A stretch of DNA of 64,000 nt from Phytophthora colocasiae. Lineage: Eukaryota; Oomycota; Peronosporomycetes; Peronosporales; Peronosporaceae. The position numbers were made by a program, and so were the translations under genes. The notes beneath the pieces are model-generated. The model made no database searches and was not told the origin of the DNA. It saw only the letters and a list, made by a program, of their open reading frames with translations. The DNA lies in the NCBI GenBank assembly GCA_018806915.1, contig JAGKQI010000079.1:1205001-1269000 (forward strand), given 5' to 3'. Below are positions 40,447 to 51,327 of the stretch, one piece after another. The first letter of the stretch is position 1; each line of letters opens with the position of its first letter.

Positions 40447-41570
40447 CTCCAGAATTTGCAGGACGTTGAACCCATCGGTCAGGTTTCTGCAGGACACAAT
40501 GTCCTGCAAAATCCAAATGGAAAGCAGCACAATCAGAAATAAGCAGGCGCTCACTATAGGTCTGATTCATAAACGATTTCGACAACTTTTGCAGGACAAC
40601 CGTCCAGTGATTTCTGTATACAATTTTCTATACAAGTTCAGTCCGCTATTTCACAACGTGTTGACTGGGAGGATAAGTCACGGAGATACACCGTAAGTAC
40701 TCGATCGCGCAGTGTACCAGAACTCGTACTGTAGATTCATCGCGTGGATCGTTCTCTATAAGCCGGTACTCAGACCAGTAATCGTCTACAGGCAACGGGT
40801 GTACCGCCTCATGTTGCTATATTACGTGAAATGAAGTCACTATTGGAAGTAACTCTTAAAACCGTCGAGCATATTGATGACTCACGGACTGTGACTGTGA
40901 AGGATATTATAGGCGAGCTGGAGCAACGGGCAATTGGGGCAGGTGTCGTGACATTTGACGGTCTAGATAGTGCATTGAAACGGTGTCTAGAAGCGGCAGG
41001 GGTTTCCACTTTGATTGAGAAGTTGACGAAAAATCCACAGCAGAACGATCTCCACGCGGATAGCGTCTCTTCTACTCCAACATACTTCTGGGAGGCCGTT
41101 TTCGGCGAGTTCCATCGGACTTCAAAATACCTGACTGCACAGTTGCAATGCTATGGGTCCTGTGGCAATGTGGCAACGCCAACAAAAGAACACCTCCTCT
41201 ACGATTGCTTGATAGACGCGATATGCCAAACAGAAATCAACAGAAACGACTTAGTGATGCTCGATACCTAATGCGCAAGGTAGAGGATGAAGCAAGACGT
41301 ACCGGGACCTGGCGCTCTCGACAGAGCGTGGAGGAAGCCGTTGTAACCTTCGCTATGTGTGCGAAGAGCGTCGCTGTCCCCGAACTGACGGGAAGAAGCC
41401 GTAAACGCCGTCGAGGCCAGCTCACCTGGATTACCGTCGTGGCACTGCAACGCAGAGCTCAACAACATCACTAATGTAATTGGGTGAAAGCTACTCTATA
41501 TAAGAATCTCATTGGTTAAAATAACACATTATCCATGTCCTGCAAATGTCCTGCAAATTCCGTCTAACAA
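40447..41570 (+). mobile_element. Unknown 1.12 kb element, tandem copy 2
   Basis: 1,124 bp, virtually identical to copy 1 except one extra A. It shares the central TCATT with copy 1. Head-to-tail adjacency with a shared target word suggests either two insertions at the same target or a tandem/circular intermediate. Confidence 0.7.
40831..41271 (+). CDS. Unknown protein of tandem element, copy 2
   Basis: 146 residues from ATG 40,831, the longest frame of the element. It is mostly helical and charged in its first half (TVTVKDIIGELEQRAIGAG) with a Cys/His-containing C-terminal half. Other frames, 40,466-40,696 (76 residues, MNPSVRFLQDTMSCKIQM) and 41,148-41,474 (108 residues, basic), could be further exons of one gene. 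No known transposase signature was seen. Confidence 0.45.
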   Translation: MKSLLEVTLKTVEHIDDSRTVTVKDIIGELEQRAIGAGVVTFDGLDSALKRCLEAAGVSTLIEKLTKNPQQNDLHADSVSSTPTYFWEAVFGEFHRTSKYLTAQLQCYGSCGNVATPTKEHLLYDCLIDAICQTEINRNDLVMLDT

Positions 41571-41605
41571 TCATTTCTTTTTGTGATTGAAGTGACGAGT
41601 CGAAT

Positions 41606-42688
41606 TTAATCAAAACATTGTTCAATGCTGCGGTGTAACATCTCCATTTTGTCGTCAAGTGATACTTCCGACCAAAAATCCGGAAAGTCGTACGATGCAT
41701 CTATCCAATGCTTCTCCAAGGCAATCATCCTTGCCACTCTTGCTTGTAAGTTCAAACAGCGATAGAAAGGTCTCTCTAATCCAGTAAATGTCAGAGTACT
41801 TCCATCCAAGTCACCAAATGTTGTCTGCATCTCAAAACCGCATTTTTCCGCCAACGATACGCTGTTTAAGAGCACTCTTATGTCGTCCTCACTGAGCACT
41901 TGATTGCCGTTACGGTCCGTGAGATCAACAAGACGGGTGTCTCGAATTTCTGGGTCGAACAACTTCAAACGGAAGGCGTCCGTGTCATCACGAATGAAGC
42001 TGATTTGGAAATAGTCAAATGCGTGTTTCAACGGCTTGAACAGCAACAAACCATTCTTCACATCGTCGATATCTGATATTTGCATCATCACCAATGACAA
42101 ATATTCATTGCTGCGGCGAAACAAATGTGAGGCGATCACAAGTGACTTCGGAAAAGCAACGTCGAGTAGCATACATCGCACCCAGGATTTCTGTCGGCGA
42201 TAACATCCATAAAACTTGCACAACTGGTCCTTGAATCCCTCGTTCCGCTCAGTCAGAGTCGGTGGTGCATTTGTGAGCATATGGGGCAACATTGCTTCTA
42301 GAAGACCCATGGCTGGGGTATGGAGGTTGTCTTGCTCCGGAACCACCACCAGCACGTGCACAGGACCCTTTCCAGCAGCAGCTTCTTCTTCACTCACCCC
42401 GCCTAGCTCACGACTAGCCAGCCCAACGGCTCGTAGCGTTGCGTCTACAAACTGTAGCTTGGTGTAGCCATTAGTGTCCATCACGCCTTGCAGCACGTCA
42501 TATTGGGTCAGCCACGCGCCGTCCTTCTTCGCCACAGAGAGCTGCAGTTCGTCGGCATCACACTGGATCTTATTCGGCTTCTCCGTCTTGATTGCCTTCT
42601 TCAAGTCGTACACCGTGTCGCTCTCATCTACCCTAACCGAGAACGCGCTGCCCGCCGTACCAACGATCGTACAAATAAACTTCACCAT
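41606..42688 (-). pseudogene. Crinkler (CRN) family gene, second copy, altered 3' end
   Basis: Matches the left CRN for about 345 residues with few substitutions (SEEEAAAG for SEGEAAAG, several near residues 250-285). A 4-bp insertion then shifts the frame, replacing the last 30 or so residues with a short tail (HRSIEQCFD). The tandem element lies just beyond. The N-terminal CRN signatures and the HNH-like stretch are intact, so a product could still be made. Upstream sequence differs from the left copy beyond 42,717. Confidence 0.8.
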
Positions 42689-42717
42689 CTTTCCTCAAGC
42701 CGGCAGATTCTGGAATG

Positions 42718-43557
42718 AGGAAGAAGGGGAGGGAGAATTTCCGAGCGTATTTAAGCGGAGATGAAGGTGTGTCACATCGGCAAAAAGAAGGTTCTAGGAA
42801 TGTTCTCTGCAGTAAAATATGGTAAAAAATGACGCTAATAAAGTACATGTATATTGAGATCTCCATGTGAAGTATCGTAAACCAGTGAAAAAGCATCGGC
42901 GTCAGCTGGCTCAGCAATACCACGGTGAACCACCGCCTAACACTGGTACCCGCCATTGTCAGTACACGCTAGCTTTTTGAGAGGTCCGGTTGCTAACATA
43001 GTTGGCAACTGATAAACATTCAACACGAATAGTTCTCCCCCCCCAATACCACGGTGCGTGCACTAGTACATTGACACAGTCATCATCAGTGCAACTTCCG
43101 TTAAGATTTCACCGTTGGAGGTCTGTGGATCGTCAACAGACAGCGTACCGCTGGCTAGTCGATATCGAAGGAGCTCCCATTCATCAACAGCTCGGAGCTT
43201 TACTCGGAGAACACCAACTTTCACTGCAGGGGCACGGAACAACAGCCGTTTGGCCTTTTTTGCATCCTTTCTTGTGTCGAATAGTTTGCCAAATTGTGTC
43301 AACCGAGTCTTGTGTCATGCCAAGCTGCAAAATGCCAACTAGAACGCTCCCTTCAGGAATGATGGGCGTGTTAACTATATCCACAGTCGAATCTGCAGGT
43401 GAAGAAGATGAGGGAGACCGTGTTTAAGCCGAGAAGCTGGACGTCGCAGCAGTTACAATGCTCATTCGTCTCGCAATTGTTGCTATGGAGACTCGCTTCC
43501 CAATCACTGCTATGGAGACTCGCCTTTGTAGTTTTGGTACCGATGGGTTTTCATGGT
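42718..43557. repeat. Unoccupied copy of the E1 target block and flanks
   Basis: 42,851-42,926 repeats 3,727-3,802. About 125 bp of extra sequence follows, bracketed by CAATACCACGGTG. Then 43,049-43,218 repeats 3,796-3,830 joined directly to 37,879-38,035, so the E1 insertion point is empty here. Minus-strand frames at 43,063-43,384 are open but unrecognised. A short direct repeat (TGCTATGGAGACTCGC) lies at 43,484-43,523. Confidence 0.75.
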
Positions 43558-43618
43558 TTAACCCTATTGCGCGCCTCAAGGATTGACTATACTATACAAA
43601 TTCATGTTAATGCCTCTT

Positions 43619-43643
43619 AAAAGGGCGCTCACTGCGCCCTTTT
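43619..43643. repeat. Left subterminal hairpin of the piggyBac-type element
   Basis: Perfect 10-bp arms with a 5-nt loop; the same hairpin occurs at 52,766-52,790. An imperfect relative (AACGCTCTCTGAGCGCC) lies near 43,717. Confidence 0.85.
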
Positions 43644-44013
43644 CGAAATTCACGGTAGTTCAGCTTGGTTACGAGAGCACAACCATCGTACGTTTTCTAT
43701 AATGTGTAGAAAAAGGAGACGATAAAACGCTCTCTGAGCGCCTTTTTACAAAATCACTGTACTCCTCTAAGCTCCATCTGATTGGCTTTAAAATTTATTT
43801 TTTTGAACGACTAGTCGAACTCGTCGCTGATTGGTTCAATGTATGGTACAGAGTACCCAAAACATATCTTACAGAGCAAATAGTTTTCTTTACTGAAAGT
43901 TATCGCCCCTCACCAGTTTATGACCAACGAAGTAACCTTGCGTTGACGACGTTGACAGTGCGTAGAGAGGTGACATGTTGCGATGGCTGGATTCGCCTTC
44001 GGCTGGTGCTATT

Positions 44014-44510
44014 GTGTACTTCCAGACTGCCACAGCTTGTAACACTTCGTACAATGCAGTGCAAGAACGCTGATTTACTTCACTTCCGCGCCAGTTGTGT
44101 GGGAGAATTGCTTTTATGCTCTCTAGAAAATATGCAGTGGATTCTATCAACAATGGTGCATGTATCTTGGCTTGAGTATGAAGTTCATAAATGATGTGCA
44201 TCAATTTTAAATTTTCTATACCATCAACAGCTGCATTTTTAAAATCTAGTAACCTCCTTAATACGTGTACTTCCAGACTGCCACTGCTTGTAACACTTCG
44301 TACAATGCAGTGCAAGAACGCTGATTTACTTCACTTCCGCGCCAGTTGTGTGGGAGAATTGCTTTTATGCTCTCTAGAAAATATGCAGTGGATTCTATCA
44401 ACAATGGTGCATGTATCTTGGCTTGAGTATGAAGTTCATAAATGATGTGCATCAATTTTAAATTTTCTATACCATCAACAGCTGCATTTTTAAAATCTAG
44501 TAACCTCCTT
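44014..44510. repeat. Tandem repeat of about 250 bp (two units)
   Basis: Units 44,014-44,264 and 44,265-44,510 begin GTGTACTTCCAGACTGCC and are almost identical. A minus-strand frame (43,890-44,315) crosses the junction but matches nothing I know. It lies between the left transposon end and the transposase gene, so it may be subterminal or promoter-proximal sequence. Confidence 0.85.
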
Positions 44511-44634
44511 TATCTCATGCAATTCATTTTCCGAACGTAATACTCATACTAAGAAGTGGATCCTTCACAATTTATAAAAATTGGACGGCTCTGCTGCCTA
44601 CTCATTGCTAAAGTGCAGGAAGCACAGGAGGAAG

Positions 44635-45283
44635 ATGTCTGGTACTAGGAAGCGCACCAAGGCGACACAGGCCCCCCATCCAAGCAAGCGAACGCGTGTT
44701 ACCAGATCTTCTGTGTCGGAGACACCATCAAACACAAGCTGCGGGTTGATCGAGTTTAGGCATGCCTGGGTCCATTTACGAAGAGAAGGGTGGACTTCGA
44801 AGCCACCGACAGGACTCGAGAGTCGGTATCGCTACGTAAAGCCTGGTGGGAACCCAAGAGGATTGGAAGGAGAGGACTTTCTCCTCGGGGAAGAAGCAGT
44901 CCTACGTTTTGTAACGCCAGAAGCGTTCTTTGACTCGACGGATGCAGGTACAATACAATGCGGAATACGTCAAGGTTCTGATCTAACATTATGTGTGCTA
45001 GTGACAGACGACAACAGTACCCGTGGAGACCAGCAAGATCAAGGGGGATATGGTGGACGTAGCCAGAGACGAGATCAAGTTGCTGCTGCGAGTAGCGAAC
45101 AAGACGTGGCTGCGAGCATAGGTGGCAGTCCAGTCGGTACTGGCCTGGCACGAGGTGAGTAGGCGTGTAGTATTACAGTATTTAAAGTTGCTAGTCTAAC
45201 GTACATTTGCTGTTAACAGACGTCGACCGAGCTCGTGACGTCGTTCGTTTACGAGGCCGAGAACAAGAAGGTGGGGGTGGCAA

Positions 45284-45316
<33 letters not shown>

Positions 45317-48238
45317 TCGAGGTCGTGGCGCTGATACAAGTGGCGAACAAGACGTGGCTGTGAGCTTTGGTGGCAGTCTAGTCGGTACTGACCAGGCACG
45401 AGGTGAGTAGGCGTGTAGTATTGCAGTATTTAAAGTTGCTAATCTAACGTGCATTTGCGGTTGACAGACGTCGACCGAGCTCGTGACGTCGTTCATTTAC
45501 GAGGCCACGGACGAGAAGGTGAGGGTGGCCAAGGACGAGAACGAGGCCGAGGTCGAATCCCCACTACGGGTGGTCTACATGATGACGGCGGTGAGATCAT
45601 CGACGTTGATGCCGTCGACGTAGAGGGCGTCAACCGCAATTCTTGTACGGGCAGAAATAATGGTAGGAACGCGTGACGGAAGCGGAACATCACTACGAAT
45701 CTACCTGTGATTACTGTTGGCAGACGACGGAAGTACTCGTGACGGACCGCACGAAGCTGTGGTTGGTGGAGGACGCGGTCAGGACACTGCTACGGATGAC
45801 GAAATTCACAACAGACGAGTGGTCATTGACGTTGCAGCCGAAGAAGCAGAGAACATTGATGGAAATCTGGCGGATACTGGTCACAGACAAGGTGCGAACT
45901 AAATGTGAGGTTGCTTAGTGAAAGGTTGCTACTCTAACCATGTGTATATTGCAGAAACACCTACCAGGGGCCCTTTGACGCTTTTGGAGAATATTTTTGT
46001 TGACAAATTGGTGGCGTTCTCGCCTGCACAAGAAGAGTGGATGAAGGCGAAGAGTTACAGAGTGATTGGAACGGCGTTTATCGTCGGTCGAGTCTGCCGT
46101 CGCCCAACAAAAGGAAGGTTTGCGTCGCTGTTTCAAATTCGGTGGTTGGACACACAGTTTCAAAGCGCTGTGGAGCATATCAATGTGGGCTTGGTTCAAG
46201 CTGGCATTGAAAATTATCGTTCGATTACACACCTGGAGAACCCGGAGTGGAGCGTGTTGACTGATTCGGCTGGGGCTGATGAACTGGAAGTTGATGATGC
46301 AGCGGACCTGGATGTAGCCGGCGAGTATTACGAGTACGAATTTCCTGCGCAGCTTACATCGAACCTAGCTGAAGTTGAAGCAGTACGAAACATGCGGTTT
46401 CTGATGACCATGTTGATGAGCCGATGGATTTATACACCCACGCAGATGGCACTACCAAGACGCGTATTCGACCTGAGTACAAGTACATGTTTGAGCGCTC
46501 GGCCTGTTCGTGCTTCTTCGCATATATTCCTTTATATTTCTGGAGGCAGGTCCTTCACGAGACGAACCAGTATGCCATCATCAAGGGGGTCCGGATATCA
46601 AGCCCGTTCATTCTACCTGAATTGATGACGTTTATTGGAATTCTCTTTTTCATGGCTTTAAACGACAAAGGGGAATACTCGAACTATTGGGGACCACAAC
46701 CGGAAGATCGCATATTTGGTGGATGCACGACGTCTCTAGATGGTGTCATGAGTCTCAACCGCTTCAAACTCCTTAGACGTTGTCTCAGCTTCAACGCAAA
46801 TCCCACCAACTTACACAAAGACGCTGCTGCTCGAATCCGCCCGCTCTTGAATCTACTGAAGGTGGCAGGTGACAAGTATGTGGTTGTTGGGCGTGACGTC
46901 GCTTTGGATGAGGCCAGCGTCGCTTGTAGATCGCGTCAAGGTCGCCATCTCATCGTTTTCAACCCTACGAAGCCTACTGGAAAGTATCATTTTAGGCTGT
47001 ACATGTTGTGCTGTTCTACAAGCTGGATTGCATTAAACTACCGATTGCACTGCAATAAGTCTGACATTACGGAGCGACTTGAAGGAGTGGTTACGCCGGA
47101 AGAGACGGAGTTACTGCGCGAAGAGTTGGAAAAAGTCGCCAAGATTCGGCAGCATGTATTAGAGGTTGCCCGTCCGTTATTTGGAACAAATCGAGTGCTG
47201 AACATGGACAACTACTACACGTCGGTGCAGCTACTCCAGGAGCTTCGAATTAAAGGCCTTTACGGACGGGGAACAATCCGAACCAACAGCAAGCATTTCC
47301 CAGGACACGCGATCCTTGACAAAGATCACGACAATTGTACCCGCGGAGATTTACGCCAGGCAGTCTCGTTAGAGCATTGCATGGTAGCAGCCTCTTGGTG
47401 CGACGGTAATATCGTGAATATGGTCTCAACTGCGGACGCTTCCTCGGTATCTACCGTAACGCGCATGATAGCCCACGAACACGTTGAGTTTACTGCTCCC
47501 ACATGCATTCGGGCCTATAACAGTAACATGTAGGGCGTAGACCGCTTGGATCAGATTCGAGGGCGGTTTTCTATTGCAGATGGACACTCATTCAGGCGCT
47601 GGCACAAGAAGCTGGCGCTGGCCTTGATTGACGTCGCTAGGGCCAATGCATATTTGACGCGACGCCTTGTCAGACCGAACGACATCTCCCGTGACCCCCA
47701 CCGTGGCTTTATGACGGAACTCGTACACGAACTCATCAATGGTCATTGGAAAGAAGTGGCAAGCGAAGGTCAGATGCTATTTGGAAGCCGGATACTGCAT
47801 GACATTGAGCCTGGTCAGTCTTCAGGAACTACACCACTAAGTTCCCGATCCAACCAGGGACATAGCAGTCCATCTGTAATAGCCTGTGCCTCGGTGACAT
47901 CTAAGCAAGTATATGAAGACAAAAGTCGGAAATGCCGCTGCTGCATTATATGCAGATGGGAAGGTAGATATCCTACTGAAATTACCAACTACTGTCATAC
48001 ACACGGTGTGTGTCTCTGCAGTGGTGTTCATCGCAAGTCCAACAAGCCGTGGACGTGTCCTGATACAACTTGGACATGTTGGGAGCGATATCATCGATTT
48101 TATTTGCCTCAAGGGCTCTTTACGAGCAAAGGTAATATCTGTCGAAGTTCAGCGCTAGCAAGGTTGAGGCAACAACTAGAAGTCGTAGACGCGAAACCTG
48201 CGCACAAACCAGCAGCAGTTCGCCAAATTAACATGTAA
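44635..48238 (+). pseudogene. piggyBac-like transposase, five exons, decayed
   Basis: Exons 44,635-45,154, 45,220-45,402, 45,468-45,662, 45,724-45,891 and 45,955 onward are joined by 61-65 bp GT-AG introns that keep phase. Exons 2 and 3 encode RG-rich tracts. The last exon holds the transposase core: first Asp in VALDEASV, second in LNMDNYYTS, third in GVDRLDQ, matching the piggyBac DDD layout, then a Cys/His-rich C-terminal domain (CRCCIICRWEG, CHTHGVCLC). Two lesions: a one-base frame change near 46,388 (after LAEVEAV) and TAG at 47,531 between YNSNM and GVDRL. The gene is therefore probably inactive in this copy. Confidence 0.8.
45155..45654 (+). repeat. Tandem intron-exon duplication in transposase
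   Basis: Intron 1 plus exon 2 (from 45,155) and intron 2 plus exon 3 (from 45,403) are near copies: both introns start GTGAGTAGGCGTGTAGTATT, and both exons start ACGTCGACCGAGCTCGTGAC. The duplication adds an in-frame exon with its own splice sites. A GGACGA microsatellite in exon 2 (45,284-45,325) encodes Arg-Gly repeats. Confidence 0.85.
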
Positions 48239-48343
48239 TAAACTCATTTGAATACCTCAGTCTTCCTCTTCACCTATATCAGCTCGTCGTCTACACTACT
48301 TCGTCTGTGGTGCTTCGCTTTTGGGCAGTAGAATCCGGTGATC

Positions 48344-48830
48344 TTCATGCGGGAGCCTTCGGGCATGCAAGTACTGTATTTCCTCGTCAGGATTCTAAAA
48401 AGCAAGCAGAGACCACGTGGGAAGACCGAGCTTCAGCTTCGGGTACAAGTCCACGTACTCGTGTTCCACCCTCGTCCGCCCCAACAAACTGTACTCGGGC
48501 TGCTCCACCATGGGGCGGATCAGTGTCGGTCACACGCTTCAGTGATTTCTGACGCCTTCCAAGAGCTTGTGCCCCAGTAGAACGCCCAACTTTTCTCGAT
48601 AACGAAGTTCATAGCTCGGACTGTCTCCTCAATGGGCGTGTACGGGTCAGGTTGGTGGCAGAACATGACGTCGACGTAGTCGAGTGAGCCCTTAGCACCT
48701 TCGATGATGTGCTTGCGGCTGATTCCACGGCTACTAAGTCGAATCGTTTTGCTCCGAAGAAAACTTTCGTGGTGATGACGAGCGACACCCATTCAGGATG
48801 TCGACCAGGCAGCCCATGGATCACCTTACA
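48344..48830 (-). pseudogene. Aldo/keto reductase (K+ channel beta-subunit type) remnant
   Basis: Three frames together recall Kv-beta-type aldo/keto reductases: [11 protein letters not shown], then [20 protein letters not shown] with RPDP-like QPDP and YWGTSSW, then PMVEQPEYSLLGRTRVE. The N-terminal catalytic region is missing, frames change at least twice, and a stop follows LLAF near 48,410. These enzymes are NADPH-dependent oxidoreductases. The copy is clearly dead. It starts about 100 bp after the transposase stop. Confidence 0.7.
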
Positions 48831-49604
48831 CGGGATGCAGGTGATATACGCTAGCCATTAACATTCTGACGTAAAGCACATCGGAAGAATCCACTGACCC
48901 AACAGAACACAGCATTTCCCTGTGGAGAACTTCTCCTTTAGCAGCGTTGCGAATATGGTCTCCTGGTTGCATTTGGATCTGTAGGAGTAGCAAAATGTAA
49001 GTTAGTATATCACTTAGCTACATTTGATCTACCCACTCTTCCACAGAGGAAATCTAGCAATGCACTGTGGCTCTGCATGTCTTGACTTTTTTCGATATCT
49101 TTGATCAACGCAGTGCAGTGCTAAACCCCTGCAAAATGGTGTAGATCTATCCGGTGAAGCAGCAACGATTCCACGGGTCCAGCAATGACTAGGCCGGTTG
49201 CATCACAACACCTACCTCCACGTTAACGTCCAGTGCATCGGTGCGCTCTTTGGTAGGCTGCTCACGCCCATGAGCAGCACCACTTTGAAGGTCTGTGGGT
49301 TTGGATTTGATCAGGTGGTACCGGATCTGCGCTGGGCTGAGGGAGAATGGCCAGCATCCATCCTTGTGATCCGAGTCAGTTTAAATGGCAGCTATGATAT
49401 GCAAGTATACTACAAATTGTATTGTAATAAATCATGTGCATCTCTTCTATTAACTCTATATTCAATACCATCATATGCATCTCTATTACAAAATGTATGG
49501 TTTCATATCATATGCATATCTACTACAAATTGTATCATGTCCCTCCCGTATGGCAGTCGCACTTTAGCCGTCGGACGATGAAGTCCAAGCAGCCTAAATG
49601 GTAG
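48831..49604. other. Gene-free interval, partly AT-rich
   Basis: No supported gene. 49,395-49,545 is AT-rich with repeated TATGCATCT and CTACAAATTGTAT words. A 127-residue plus-strand frame (49,198-49,581) has no recognisable features. Confidence 0.5.
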
Positions 49605-50354
49605 AAGTTTCACTGCCGCTCTCCATCTCGCGCACAGAGTAGATCAAACACGAGGCTAACTGAGCATCTGACGAGCTGCTGCGCTTCTCCGCCGGGGAGG
49701 CTTTCAAGCACCGGCGCTAGCCTCGATAGCGACGACGAGCAGTTCCAGGACGGTCTCAAATGGGAATATACAGAGCAAGTGGATAGTATTCGAGTGGAGA
49801 AGGTCAAGGTCAAGCCCAAGGGCAAGAAAGGGGTCTACCCTTTTAGGGGAATCACACAGATGGGAGGAAGTATCGAGGAGATCATGGAACTGTACGAAGT
49901 GGACATGGCGCACCCCAATATGCAACTGGAGAAGAAACTGTCTCCGGACATTTTGCACTCGGTTGTGCTTTATGAAATCCAGCGGTATAGACCGGAAGAG
50001 AGCACAGTTTTCATTGGTATTCGCTGGTCAGCAGTACGCTCACCGTACGTTATGGTGCGCAGCAGAGACTACTGCTACTTGGAGATTCAGCGCCGATTTA
50101 CGTTCCCTGATGGACGAAGGGGCTTTGCTCGTTGCTTACACTCGGTGAAGATCAAGAGCTGTCCAGATATGGAGAAGACTCATGGCTTTGTGAGAGGAAG
50201 CATGCACCGCTCGGGTATCGTGTTCATCGAGAGCAAGAGGGACCGCAAGACGCTGGATATTGTACAGGAGGTATACAGACTTGAAAGGAAACGTATGCCA
50301 GTGGGTGGTGGCTATAGGACTGTGGCAGAGACTCATGAGTCTCGAACATCTTAA
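49605..50354 (+). pseudogene. START-like domain gene fragment
   Basis: The frame is open from a TAG at 49,602 to 50,354, but the first ATG (49,860) lies inside the homologous region, so the 5' end is missing. The protein part (WEYTEQVDSIRVEKVKVK, YVMVRSRDYCYLEIQRRF, KSCPDMEKTHGFVRGSMHRS) resembles the START-like lipid-binding proteins abundant in oomycetes. I judge this from pattern only; a structural search would be needed to be sure. The upstream 85 or so residues are low complexity. Confidence 0.45.
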
Positions 50355-50489
50355 CAAGTACGTGAACATGAAGCGCGTGGCTCACCAGACGTTCGCAAGG
50401 CGCAGTCAGCTCATTGCCCCCAGTAAAGTGAAGACGTGCTTCGTGTGTGTGTGGATGATATTGGCACCGTATTGAAAAATGCTGGGAAG

Positions 50490-51270
50490 ATGTTGGTGAA
50501 GTTGATGATGAGGGTGCCCACACGCGGATCTGAAATACCGGCATATTGAAGATCGAACCGGAGTAGTAGAAGCCGGCATTGATTCCCAAGAGCTGCTGCG
50601 AGCAAGACAGAATAGCAGCAGCCAGCTGAAGACGGTAATTAGGAGAGAACAGCGACTCCTTCTCGGCCGTGTTCTGGATCAGACCCTGTTCGTCGTCCGG
50701 CTTGGCGTTCGACTCCATCCATGACAGAGCGGTGTACACGTGCTCCTTGCCGTACAGACGAGCGATGACCAGCTTGGCTTCTTCACGGCGGTTCTTCATG
50801 AGTAACCACGCCGGACTCTCCGCACAGAGTGAAGGGGACAACAGCAGGAGCAGCACGGCCAGATGACCGGGAAACTGGCCAGGCAGCGCCAGCCAGAACT
50901 CGTGTTGGCGAAAAAGAAGGTCACGGAGATCTGCAGACCCAGACCCAGGATGTTACGCATGTGCGGCGGCGTCAGCTCGTTCGTGTAAGCATCAAGGGTA
51001 CCCGTGGCCGTGCCGGACGTGATGCCGGGGATGGGACTACCAGCCGATAAGGCCCAGAAGTTCGACACGGACGCCGCTGCCACGGCACCCACGATCATGA
51101 AGGTGCAGTTGACGAACACCAGCTTCTTGAATGCCCTCGTCGTCCACCTGGTAGACCTTGCCATCACTGGTACAACGCAACATCAAGTGCTCGATCATCT
51201 CGGGCAGCATAATAGGCACATGAGAAGCACACAGACCATTAAAAGCATCACCACGATACATTAAGTCTTT
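50490..51270 (-). pseudogene. GLUT-type sugar transporter (MFS) remnant
   Basis: Pieces in several minus-strand frames line up with sugar porters: FWALSAGSPIPGITSGTATG and LTPPHMRNILGLGLQ (TM4-5 region); CAESPAWLLMKNRREEAK, the PESPRWL-type motif after TM6; LAAAILSCSQQLLGINAGFY (QQLSGIN motif, TM7); and VGTLIINFTNIFPAFF (TM8). Frames shift at least twice and the C-terminal half is absent. Hexose uptake would be the ancestral role. Confidence 0.75.
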
Positions 51271-51327
51271 ATTCAATTTTCATCCCGTCCTACGTTCGTA
51301 CATATACATAGGGTGCAAAGCAGATTT

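Larger units (their letters stand above)
38036..42717 (-). repeat. Right arm of CRN/PUB inverted duplication
   Basis: Reverse-complement copy of 892-3,323, interrupted by the tandem insertion 39,319-41,570. The arm keeps the intron positions, the double palindrome (38,263-38,319) and the shared PUB frameshift. Confidence 0.9.

Noticed and set aside
39319..41570. Helitron interpretation of the tandem element
   Set aside because: No TC...CTRR ends at the borders, no A/T insertion junction, and a clear 5-bp duplication.
44014..44510. CRISPR-like or satellite array
   Set aside because: Only two long units without spacers in a eukaryotic context; a simple tandem duplication.
49198..49581. 127-codon plus-strand ORF between the reductase and START remnants
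   Set aside because: Much of it is AT-rich repetitive sequence with no domain or codon pattern; not supported as a gene.
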